Shown: positions 17,311-24,721 of the stretch, piece by piece | Position numbering within the stretch: position 1 is the first letter of the stretch | Layout of the letters: each line of letters opens with the position of its first letter | Assembly: GCF_014764305.1 (NCBI RefSeq) | Contig: NZ_CP061703.1 | Location: forward strand, 2,200,800-2,264,799 | Reading direction: 5' to 3' | Length of the DNA: 64,000 nucleotides | Origin: Mesoflavibacter profundi | Lineage (GTDB): Bacteria; Bacteroidota; Bacteroidia; Flavobacteriales; Flavobacteriaceae | Made by a program: the position numbers and the translations under genes | The notes under the pieces: generated by a model | The model's database searches: none | What the model was told of the DNA's origin: nothing | The model's input: the letters and a program-made list of their open reading frames with translations, nothing else

Positions 17311-17994
17311 ATGCTAACTGAAAAATTACTTAAAACTATCCAACCTGCTTCAATTAATGTAATTGATTCTTCAATTAAAAAGTCAGATTATATTCCAATC
17401 GATTTGTCTAAAAATAACAACGATTTGTTGCAGTTTGACGTGTCTTCTTCTAGTGCTTGGGAAAAATATATTAATGACTATTTAAAATCAAATCAAAAAG
17501 AATTAGCGTATGGTGGTTATTTAGAAACTAGAAATCTATACGACAGAAGTAGTTATTTTAATACTGTATCTAAAGAAAATCAAAGAAATATTCATATAGG
17601 ACTTGATTTATGGTGTCCAGCAAACACAAACGTTTTAGCTGCTTTTAATGGTGTTGTACATAGTTTTAATAACAACACAAATTTTGGTGATTATGGACCT
17701 ACAATAATTTTAAAACACCAAATAGACAATTTTAGTTTTTACACTTTATACGGACATTTATCTATAAATTCTTTAGAAAAATTAGCTAAAGGTAAAGAGG
17801 TTAAGCAAGGTGAAGTTATAGCGCAATTAGGAACAGCCGAAGTAAACGGAGATTACGCGCCACATCTTCATTTTCAAATTATTATTGACATAGAAGAAAA
17901 AGAAGGAGATTATCCTGGTGTTTGTAGTCTTAAAGATTTAGATTTTTATACTAAAAACACAATAGATCCAAAATTAGTTTTAGGTTTAGATTAA
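17311..17994 (+). CDS. M23 family peptidase (LytM/peptidoglycan-type)
   Basis: The 227-residue protein has a C-terminal M23 zinc-peptidase domain. The first zinc ligands lie in HIGLDLWCPANT (H-x3-D, about residues 96-107), and later motifs are YTLYGHLS (about 148-155) and PHLHFQI (H-x-H, about 184-190). No signal peptide or membrane anchor is visible, which is unusual for a peptidoglycan hydrolase. I chose ATG 17311, preceded by an A-rich stretch; the in-frame ATG at 17278 only adds MLSLHALKKEI, also without a signal. The family includes endopeptidases of cell-wall cross-links, but a cytoplasmic location would argue for a different substrate. Confidence 0.82.
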   Translation: MLTEKLLKTIQPASINVIDSSIKKSDYIPIDLSKNNNDLLQFDVSSSSAWEKYINDYLKSNQKELAYGGYLETRNLYDRSSYFNTVSKENQRNIHIGLDLWCPANTNVLAAFNGVVHSFNNNTNFGDYGPTIILKHQIDNFSFYTLYGHLSINSLEKLAKGKEVKQGEVIAQLGTAEVNGDYAPHLHFQIIIDIEEKEGDYPGVCSLKDLDFYTKNTIDPKLVLGLD

Positions 17995-18404
17995 CTAAAA
18001 AGGTTTAAATCTCTTTTGTATTTATATTCTGTAGGATGTAATAAAGCTAGGTATATTATTAGAATACATCCAAACAAGATAAATTCTGGTTTTAGAATTA
18101 AAATTAAAAAAGCTGCACCTTCAATAATTGCCCATCTAGCAATATTGGCGCTTTGATAATTTAGTAAAATCTGTTGTTGGTCTTGAGTAGTATCAATTTT
18201 AGAAATTAATTGTTTATATAGTAATTGACTAATAAAATATGCGATTAAGGGTATTAAAGCATAAAATAAATCTTCACTATTCACTTTTGGAAAAGATAAA
18301 TTTTTAATATCAATACTATTATTGTTTAATACAATATAAGCTAGTATAAGACCTATTACTAAGGCTATATGGATAATTTTAAAAACTTTAAATTGTTGTT
18401 GCAT
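17991..18404 (-). CDS. Small four-helix membrane protein, unknown function
   Basis: The 137-residue protein has four predicted membrane segments (about residues 9-28, 47-66, 89-108 and 109-125), with a polar loop containing Gln and Asp between the second and third. I recognise no catalytic motif. Its start lies 6 bases after the stop of the upstream membrane-protein gene (18411-18833), so the two probably form an operon. Its 3' end overlaps the stop of the convergent M23 gene by 4 bases (the TTAA shared by both stops). Confidence 0.68.
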   Translation of the reverse strand: MQQQFKVFKIIHIALVIGLILAYIVLNNNSIDIKNLSFPKVNSEDLFYALIPLIAYFISQLLYKQLISKIDTTQDQQQILLNYQSANIARWAIIEGAAFLILILKPEFILFGCILIIYLALLHPTEYKYKRDLNLFS

Positions 18405-18410
18405 GATTAT

Positions 18411-18833
18411 TTATCTAATAGTTTCTATTTTACCATAAATATTACGATGTGCTAAAGATTTTCCGAAGAAAAATCCAGCAATAACACTAATTCCATCACA
18501 AATGTAAAACCATGTAGGAGAAGGGATCATGATCCAATTTGCAACAGTCGCAAACACCATAAAAGCAGCTACGATGTAAGCTGGTATTATAGATGTTTTT
18601 GAAATTAGTCCTGCAACATACATACCTATAGCTAGTCCAACGCCATGTGCAATTATAACAGCAAACATAGCGCCTTTTGGTATCGCTTCTATATTATTTT
18701 TTAACCATTCCATATTAGAAGGTTCTGCACCTTCTGGAAATGGGAAAAAAGTGTGTCCTAATTTTTCTATGATAAATATTGAAAGGCTAGAAGCAATTAA
18801 CCCTACAATAGTTGCTAATATATTTTTAAGCAT
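18411..18833 (-). CDS. Small four-helix membrane protein, unknown function
   Basis: The 140-residue protein has four membrane segments (about residues 4-22, 53-76, 80-99 and 107-126). The first loop contains HTFFPFPEGAEPSN and the second helix has an HGVGLAIGMYVAG glycine-rich face. Similar short proteins are widespread in Bacteroidota as hypothetical proteins; no function is known to me. It leads a two-gene operon with the membrane protein at 17991-18404 and starts just downstream of the secA terminator. Confidence 0.7.
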   Translation of the reverse strand: MLKNILATIVGLIASSLSIFIIEKLGHTFFPFPEGAEPSNMEWLKNNIEAIPKGAMFAVIIAHGVGLAIGMYVAGLISKTSIIPAYIVAAFMVFATVANWIMIPSPTWFYICDGISVIAGFFFGKSLAHRNIYGKIETIR

Positions 18834-18865
18834 AAATTTTGATTTAGTTAGTTAAATAAAATTAC

Positions 18866-18900
18866 AAAAAAATCTCAAAGCAAATACTTTGAGATTTTTT
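18866..18900 (-). terminator. Terminator after secA
   Basis: AATCTCAAAG (18871-18880) and CTTTGAGATT (18887-18896) form a perfect 10-bp stem with a 6-base loop. A-runs and T-runs flank it, so it has the layout of an intrinsic terminator on either strand. It lies 20 bases after the secA stop in the minus direction. Confidence 0.82.
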
Positions 18901-18920
18901 AATTGATTATAATTTAATTT

Positions 18921-21900
18921 TTAGTTATTCACTAAAACCCATTCTCCTTTAGCAATTAAAGGCTCTGCTTGTTTGTATTTAACTGTTTTATTTTCGCCAG
19001 TCATAACATTTTTTATAGTTACTCTATCATTACGACCTATTTTAGGTTGGTCTCTTACAATAGTTTCTATAACTTGTTGTTGCGGTTGCGTATTTGAAGC
19101 AGCTCTGTTTTGCGCAGCACGTTCGTCAAGGTTCGGAATTTCGTCTTTTTGAGTTTTAAGATTTTCTTTTTGACGCACCTGTTTTGCTTCACTAATTGCA
19201 TTTGTAGTTTCAGTAGGAAGTTCACCTTTAAATAAAAATGAAATAACGTCTTTATTTACACTGTCTATCATACCTTTAAACAGTTCAAAAGCTTCAAACT
19301 TGTAAATTAATAAAGGATCTTTTTGCTCGTGTACTGCTAACTGTACAGATTGTTTTAACTCATCCATTTTACGTAAATGAGTTTTCCAAGCATCATCGAT
19401 AATGGCAAGTGTTATGTTTTTTTCAAAGTCTGTTATTAGCTGTTTTCCTTTAGTTTCGTATGCTTTTTCTAAATCGGTAACCACTTGTAATGTTTTAGTT
19501 CCATCGGTAAATGGTACTACAATACGTTTGTAACGATCACGTTGGTTTTCGTAAACATTTTCTATAACAGGGAAAGCAATTTCGGCATTGCGTTCCATTT
19601 TGTTTTTATAATGATCAAACGCTGCTTTGTATATGGTTTGCGCTATATCTAAAGCTGATAATTTATTGAATTCTGCTTCAGAAATTGGTGACGACATTGA
19701 GAAGAATCTAATTAATTCAAATTCAAAATTCTTAAAGTCGTTTGCGTTTTTATTAGTTTCAGCAATTAACTCAGACGTATCATAAAGCATATTTGCTAAA
19801 TCTACTCTTAATCTTTCACCAAATAATGCATGATAACGACGCTTGTAAACGACTTCACGTTGCGAGTTCATTACATCATCATATTCAAGAAGACGTTTAC
19901 GTACACCAAATTGGTTTTCTTCTACCTTTTTCTGTGCACGCTCAATAGATTTTGAAATCATAGAATGCTGAATCACTTCGCCTTCTTTTAATCCCATTCT
20001 ATCCATCATTTTGGCAATACGTTCGCTACCAAAAAGACGCATTAAGTTATCTTCTAACGATACGTAAAATTGTGAGCTTCCAGGATCACCTTGTCTACCA
20101 GCACGACCACGTAACTGTCTGTCTACACGGCGCGAATCATGACGTTCTGTACCAATAATTGCTAATCCGCCAGCAGCTTTAACTTCGTCTGATAATTTAA
20201 TATCTGTACCACGACCAGCCATGTTTGTTGCAATGGTTACTTGTCCTGGTTTACCTGCATCTGCTACAATATCTGCTTCTTTTTTATGAAGTTTTGCATT
20301 TAAGACATTATGAGGTATTTTCCGTATAGAAAGCATTTTACCTAGTAATTCTGAGATTTCTACACTTGTGGTACCAATTAATACTGGTCGTCCAGCTTGA
20401 GAAAGTTTTGTTACTTCCTCTATAACTGCATTATACTTTTCACGCTTTGTTTTATATACTAAATCTTCACGGTCGTCTCTTGCAATTGGTCTATTTGTTG
20501 GTATTTCTACAACATCTAGTTTGTAAATTTCCCAGAATTCTCCAGCTTCGGTCACAGCAGTACCTGTCATACCGGCAAGTTTACGGTACATACGGAAGTA
20601 ATTTTGCAATGTAATTGTAGCAAAAGTTTGTGTTGCATCTTCAATCTTTACATTTTCTTTTGCTTCTATTGCTTGATGTAAACCGTCTGAGTAACGACGA
20701 CCATCCATTATACGACCAGTTTGCTCGTCTACAATCATTACTTTATTATCCATAACTACGTATTGTACGTCTTTTTCAAACAATGCGTAAGCTTTTAATA
20801 ACTGGTTTAATGTGTGTATACGTTCTGACTTTATAGCAAAATCACGGAATAAATCTTCTTTAAGATTTGCTTCTTCTTCGCTAGAAAGATTTTGGTTTTC
20901 TATTTTGGCAATTTCTACACCAATTTCTGGCATGACAAAGAAGTCTGGATTGTCTTTACCAGAAAGATAATCTACACCTTTGTCTGTTAATTCTATTTGA
21001 TTGTTTTTTTCTTCAATAACATAGTATAACTCCGCATCAATTCTTGGCATTTCGCGGTTGTTATCTTGCATAAAGTAGTTTTCAGTTTTTTGAAGTAGTT
21101 GTTTTACACCTTCTTCACTTAAAAACTTAATTAATGCTTTGTTTTTAGGCATACCACGGTACACACGTAATAATTGAAAACCGCCTTCTTTTACGTCTCC
21201 ATCTGCTATTAATTTTTTAGCAGTTGCTAATACGGTAGTTAAATATTTACGTTGAACGTTAACAATGTCTTCTACTTTAGGTTTTAGTAAAGTAAATTCA
21301 TGTTCGTCACCTTTTGGTACAGGACCAGAAATGATTAACGGTGTACGTGCATCGTCAATTAATACAGAATCTACCTCGTCTACAATTGCAAAATGGTGCG
21401 GACGTTGTACTAAATCTCCTGGTGCATGCGCCATGTTATCACGTAGGTAATCAAAACCAAACTCGTTATTTGTACCATATGTAATATCTGCATTATAAGC
21501 TTTACGACGCGCATCACTGTTAGGTTGGTGATAGTCAATACAATCTACACTTAACCCATGGAATTGGAAAATAGGAGCCATCCAAGCGCTATCACGTTTT
21601 GCTAAGTAATCGTTTACTGTAACAAGATGAACGCCTTTACCTGCTAAAGCATTAAGATATACTGGTAATGTAGCAACTAGTGTTTTACCTTCTCCAGTTT
21701 GCATTTCGGCTATTTTACCTTGGTGCATGGCTATACCACCAATTAATTGTACATCGTAATGTACCATATCCCAAGTTACTTCTTTTCCTGCTGCATCCCA
21801 AGAGTTAGCCCAAATTGCTTTATCTCCTTCTAGCGTAACATAATCGTGTTCTCCAGAGATTAAACGGTCAAACTCGTTTGCTTCAACAGTTATAGATGTA

Positions 21901-22277
21901 TTGTCTTTAAAACGTTTTGCAGTTTCTTTTACAACAGCAAATGCTTCTGGTAAGATATCGTTTAATACTGCTTCTGTAGCGGTATACGCATCGTCTTTTA
22001 TTTTATCAATTTCTTGATAAATATCTTCGCGTCTATCTATATCTTCTGTAGCTTCTGCTTCTTGTTCTAAAGTTTCTATTTTAGAGTAAAAAGGTTGTCT
22101 AGCATCGGCAATTTTTGCTTTAAACTCTTTTGTTTTATCTCTTAATTGATCTGTAGATAAGGCTTCTAGTGCGCTTTCAAAAGATTTTATTTTATCTACA
22201 ATTGGCATGATGGCTTTGACGTCTTGTTTAGACTTGTCGCCAACAAACATTTTTAATACAGAATTTAAAAAACTCAT
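18921..22277 (-). CDS. secA: Preprotein translocase ATPase SecA
   Basis: SecA is the ATP-driven motor that pushes unfolded preproteins through SecYEG. The protein has 1118 residues, longer than the roughly 900 of E. coli. The Walker A is MQTGEGKT (about residues 187-194) and the Walker B DEAD-like motif is VDEVDSVLIDDART. Motifs GTAVTEAGEF, GTTSVEISE and MAGRGTDIKL belong to NBD1/NBD2, with QLRGRAGRQGDPG near the end of NBD2. Extra length comes from an insertion in the N-terminal part (about residues 330-440) common in Bacteroidota. The usual Cys-rich zinc-binding tail is missing; instead it ends KGEWVLVNN. It is transcribed alone with an AT-rich leader of more than 80 bases. Confidence 0.95.
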   Translation of the reverse strand: MSFLNSVLKMFVGDKSKQDVKAIMPIVDKIKSFESALEALSTDQLRDKTKEFKAKIADARQPFYSKIETLEQEAEATEDIDRREDIYQEIDKIKDDAYTATEAVLNDILPEAFAVVKETAKRFKDNTSITVEANEFDRLISGEHDYVTLEGDKAIWANSWDAAGKEVTWDMVHYDVQLIGGIAMHQGKIAEMQTGEGKTLVATLPVYLNALAGKGVHLVTVNDYLAKRDSAWMAPIFQFHGLSVDCIDYHQPNSDARRKAYNADITYGTNNEFGFDYLRDNMAHAPGDLVQRPHHFAIVDEVDSVLIDDARTPLIISGPVPKGDEHEFTLLKPKVEDIVNVQRKYLTTVLATAKKLIADGDVKEGGFQLLRVYRGMPKNKALIKFLSEEGVKQLLQKTENYFMQDNNREMPRIDAELYYVIEEKNNQIELTDKGVDYLSGKDNPDFFVMPEIGVEIAKIENQNLSSEEEANLKEDLFRDFAIKSERIHTLNQLLKAYALFEKDVQYVVMDNKVMIVDEQTGRIMDGRRYSDGLHQAIEAKENVKIEDATQTFATITLQNYFRMYRKLAGMTGTAVTEAGEFWEIYKLDVVEIPTNRPIARDDREDLVYKTKREKYNAVIEEVTKLSQAGRPVLIGTTSVEISELLGKMLSIRKIPHNVLNAKLHKKEADIVADAGKPGQVTIATNMAGRGTDIKLSDEVKAAGGLAIIGTERHDSRRVDRQLRGRAGRQGDPGSSQFYVSLEDNLMRLFGSERIAKMMDRMGLKEGEVIQHSMISKSIERAQKKVEENQFGVRKRLLEYDDVMNSQREVVYKRRYHALFGERLRVDLANMLYDTSELIAETNKNANDFKNFEFELIRFFSMSSPISEAEFNKLSALDIAQTIYKAAFDHYKNKMERNAEIAFPVIENVYENQRDRYKRIVVPFTDGTKTLQVVTDLEKAYETKGKQLITDFEKNITLAIIDDAWKTHLRKMDELKQSVQLAVHEQKDPLLIYKFEAFELFKGMIDSVNKDVISFLFKGELPTETTNAISEAKQVRQKENLKTQKDEIPNLDERAAQNRAASNTQPQQQVIETIVRDQPKIGRNDRVTIKNVMTGENKTVKYKQAEPLIAKGEWVLVNN

Positions 22278-22368
22278 AGTTTTTATATTATTTATTTGAA
22301 ACTTAAATGGTTAAGTTTCGTTGTCTTTTGGTTATCATTGTGTTAGTTTTTGTATTTATGATTAAATA

Positions 22369-22376
22369 CAAAAGTA
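22369..22376 (-). promoter_or_regulatory. Candidate -7 element of secA
   Basis: On the minus strand this reads TACTTTTG, a match to TAnnTTTG, 92 bases before the secA ATG. No TTG is present at the usual upstream spacing. If real, it leaves a leader of about 86 bases that could carry regulation, but no clear hairpin or secretion-monitoring peptide was seen in it. Confidence 0.33.
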
Positions 22377-22438
22377 ACCCTTATTAAAAAGGGCTTAAAT
22401 ATACGGTTTTAGCGTAGTAAAGCTAAATTTTAGTCACA

Positions 22439-22465
22439 AAAAAAGCCTCTATTTAGAGACTTTTT
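22439..22465 (-). terminator. Terminator after the DUF2795 gene
   Basis: AAAAGCCTCT and AGAGACTTTT pair with one central C-A mismatch around an ATTT loop, with A- and T-runs outside. In the minus direction it follows the DUF2795 stop by about 12 bases. Confidence 0.65.
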
Positions 22466-22476
22466 AATTGTTTTAT

Positions 22477-22698
22477 TTAATATTCGTCCTCGTTCCAGAG
22501 GTAATCTTCGTCAGTTGGATAATCTGGCCATATTTCTTCGATAGAATCGTAAGAATCTCCTTCGTCTTCAATGGATTGTAAATTTTCTACAACTTCTAAA
22601 GGTGCTCCTGTTCTAATTGCGTAATCAATTAGCTCATCTTTAGTAGCTGGCCAAGGTGCATCACTTAAATACGATGCTAATTCTAAAGTCCAATACAT
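22477..22698 (-). CDS. DUF2795 small acidic protein
   Basis: The 73-residue protein has a DUF2795 fold at its N-terminal half (MYWTLELASYLSDAPWPATKDELIDYAIRTGAP and NLQSIEDEGD), a short helical domain found across bacteria. It is followed by an acidic tail (IWPDYPTDEDYLWNEDEY). The function of the domain is not established. It has its own well-formed promoter and terminator and so is a single-gene unit upstream of secA. It is too short for any catalytic reading. Confidence 0.82.
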   Translation of the reverse strand: MYWTLELASYLSDAPWPATKDELIDYAIRTGAPLEVVENLQSIEDEGDSYDSIEEIWPDYPTDEDYLWNEDEY

Positions 22699-22721
22699 TC
22701 TTTATTCGTTTTAATTTTTTG

Positions 22722-22751
22722 CAAAAATAAATTTTTAGTTTAAATAGTCAA
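22722..22751 (-). promoter_or_regulatory. Promoter of the DUF2795 gene
   Basis: On the minus strand, TTG (22751-22749), 19 bases and TATTTTTG (22729-22722) match TTG-N19-TAnnTTTG. The predicted start of transcription near 22716 leaves about 18 bases before the ATG. Confidence 0.62.
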
Positions 22752-22855
22752 GAAAAAAGTGAATTATTTTTTCAGTATTAATATGAACGTGTGTTATTTT
22801 CTTAAACTACTTGACTATTAAGTCTTTTGCAGTGTTAAAGTTTGCTGTTAAAAGT

Positions 22856-23431
22856 TTAATCTTCCTTTTTAGGAATCCATTTTACTTCTTCAGCCTTTAA
22901 GTCTTGAGACAACTTTCGTGCCAATACAAAAAGGTAGTCAGATAGACGGTTTAGGTAAGTTAAAGTGTCTTGTTGAAAAGGTTCTAAATCATATAAGGCA
23001 GATGCTAATCGTTCTGCACGTCTACAAACTGTACGTGCAATGTGACAGAATGACACGGTTTGATGTCCGCCAGGTAATACAAAATGTGTCATAGGTGGTA
23101 ATTGCGCATCCATTTTATCCATTTCATCTTCTAATAACTGAATGTCATATTGATTTATTTTTGGAATGTTAAGGCGTTGTTTACCATTTTTAAGCGTTGC
23201 TTTTTCTGGATCTGTTGCTAATATTGCGCCTACTGTAAATAGCTTGTCTTGGATATTTATTAAAATATCTTTGTAATGACTATCTATTTTTTGATCTCTA
23301 ATTAATCCAATGTGACTGTTTAGCTCGTCTACTGTACCGTAACTATCAATTCTTATATGGTGTTTTGGTACTCTTGTTCCTCCAAATAATGCAGTTGTAC
23401 CTTTATCTCCTGTTTTTGTGTATATTTTCAT
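22856..23431 (-). CDS. PduO-type ATP:cob(I)alamin adenosyltransferase
   Basis: The enzyme transfers the adenosyl group of ATP to cob(I)alamin to give adenosylcobalamin, the cofactor of methylmalonyl-CoA mutase. The 191-residue protein shows the N-terminal MKIYTKTGDKGTTALFGG ATP-binding motif, SYGTVDELNSHIG (about residues 28-40) and the C-terminal CRRAERLA helix (about 132-139), all typical of PduO/MMAB. I chose the ATG at 23431 because the motif starts there; the upstream in-frame ATG at 23440 sits inside a -7 box. It complements meaB, although the two genes are in different transcription units. Confidence 0.9.
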   Translation of the reverse strand: MKIYTKTGDKGTTALFGGTRVPKHHIRIDSYGTVDELNSHIGLIRDQKIDSHYKDILINIQDKLFTVGAILATDPEKATLKNGKQRLNIPKINQYDIQLLEDEMDKMDAQLPPMTHFVLPGGHQTVSFCHIARTVCRRAERLASALYDLEPFQQDTLTYLNRLSDYLFVLARKLSQDLKAEEVKWIPKKED

Positions 23432-23437
23432 AAAAAT

Positions 23438-23445
23438 CAAAGTTA
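23438..23445 (-). promoter_or_regulatory. Candidate -7 element of the adenosyltransferase gene
   Basis: On the minus strand this reads TAACTTTG (TAnnTTTG) and ends 6 bases before the chosen ATG at 23431. Transcription would start at the ATG, so the mRNA may be leaderless. No TTG box was found at the usual spacing. Confidence 0.42.
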
Positions 23446-23788
23446 GGAGATTATAGTTTAAAGTAAAAGTTTTTTAGATTATTAGATGTTTCGATTACTC
23501 GATTTTAAAAAGTTTAGATGTTTCGATGATTTGAGATATTTGTAAACTACTCACTCTTGTGTGATTTCTCGCTATGCTCGAAATGACTAAGGTGTATTTT
23601 TATTAATTAACAATTATCAGTTATTGGTCATCGGTCATTTGTCTTCGTGCTTCCTAGTTAATGCTTCTCGATACAATGCCACATGCTTCGGCATCACACG
23701 AAGTGACGATGATTAGATATTTGGATTAATAAATTTTTATATTCTTTAGATTATTCGAAATAAGTTTCTAACAACTAACAGTTAACAA
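23441..23788. repeat. Gene-free stretch with degenerate flavobacterial repeats
   Basis: I see no gene in these 348 bases. They hold a 14-base direct repeat TTAGATGTTTCGAT (23482-23495 and 23514-23527), a palindromic element at 23563-23587 (GATTTCTCGCTATGCTCGAAATGAC), a short repeat GGTCATCGGTCAT (23626-23638), and a longer imperfect palindrome around 23664-23712 with ATGCC...GGCAT arms. These look like eroded intergenic repeat units of the kind scattered through flavobacterial chromosomes. Confidence 0.6.
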
Positions 23789-24562
23789 CTAGATTCTAAT
23801 AGTAAAGTGTTCTTTGGCTTGTTCTTCTCTAAAAAATACAATTCCCCAAAAAAATGTGTCTATTGTGACTGTAACTTTAGGATGTTTTTTTATGGTTTCC
23901 CAAGCTTCGGTCATGCTTTTAGACCAATATATATCATCAAAAATAAAAACGGAATTATTGTGCGCAGTTGGTAATAATGTATTAAAATAATCTAATGTCG
24001 CATCTTTTTGATGATTACCATCAAAGTAAACTATATCGTAGTTTTCTGCTGTTATGTTTGATAAAACGTCTTTAAAATCGCCAGTTAAAACAGTTGTGTT
24101 TGTTACCTTAAATGTGTTAAAGGTTTGTCTTGTAAACTTGGATATGTTTGGACAACCTTCTATAGTCGTGATTTTAGCTTCAGGACAACCCAAATGCATT
24201 GCATGTGTCGCAATTCCCATAGATGTCCCTAACTCTAAAATGTTTTTAGGTTGAAAATAATTGGTGAGTCTATAAAATAATTTAGCTCTTTGTTTTGTAG
24301 TTCCTGCATTTTTAGCAATATCTTTTACGATTCTGATATTAGATTTGCTAACGTGTGATCCTGCTCCTAGATCTGTGACTTCAATTTTAGTTTGATTAGA
24401 TTTTAATGCTTTTCTATAGTCTAACAACGTTTTATAAGCGCTAAAATTTGACTTATCGTAAAAACATTTTGTAACCAAATTATAAACAAAAGGCGAATGT
24501 ACGCCATGTTGATTTGTAGATCGTAACCAAAATTTTATATATGCTATGATTAGATTTCTCAT
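23789..24562 (-). CDS. Class I SAM-dependent methyltransferase
   Basis: The 257-residue protein has the SAM-binding motif ILELGTSMGIATHAM (about residues 108-122), a TTIEGCPN acidic-loop motif (about 131-138) and the YDIVYFDGNHQKDATLDYFN motif (about 175-194). Its domain resembles the O-methyltransferase family 3 / MTase_24 fold. The N-terminal region includes NQHGVHSPFVYNLVTKCFY, a conserved flavobacterial motif. The substrate is unknown. The gene stands alone between two repeat-containing gaps, downstream of the ABC-F gene on the same strand. Confidence 0.78.
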   Translation of the reverse strand: MRNLIIAYIKFWLRSTNQHGVHSPFVYNLVTKCFYDKSNFSAYKTLLDYRKALKSNQTKIEVTDLGAGSHVSKSNIRIVKDIAKNAGTTKQRAKLFYRLTNYFQPKNILELGTSMGIATHAMHLGCPEAKITTIEGCPNISKFTRQTFNTFKVTNTTVLTGDFKDVLSNITAENYDIVYFDGNHQKDATLDYFNTLLPTAHNNSVFIFDDIYWSKSMTEAWETIKKHPKVTVTIDTFFWGIVFFREEQAKEHFTIRI

Positions 24563-24666
24563 TAGAGTATTATGGTTAGTGTGATATTATAGTGTTTCTT
24601 TGGTTTGTCAATAGGTTGATGGTTAGGTTTGTTAGACAGTTAGATTGTACGATTACTAAATATTTT

Positions 24667-24714
24667 CACTAAACACTAAACACTAAACACTAAACACTAA
24701 ACACTAAACACTAA
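24667..24714. repeat. Heptamer tandem repeat (CACTAAA)
   Basis: Six perfect CACTAAA units (24667-24708) and a partial seventh (24709-24714) lie 7 bases from the 3' end of the ABC-F gene. The array is a microsatellite-like element in a 159-base gap that otherwise holds no recognisable gene. Confidence 0.92.
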
Positions 24715-24721
24715 TTTATTT

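Noticed and set aside
22278-22476. Secretion-monitor (SecM-like) leader upstream of secA
   Set aside because: No open frame with a signal and arrest-like motif was found in this stretch.
24667-24714. CRISPR array at the CACTAAA repeats
   Set aside because: The units are 7 bases long without spacers, and no cas gene is present.
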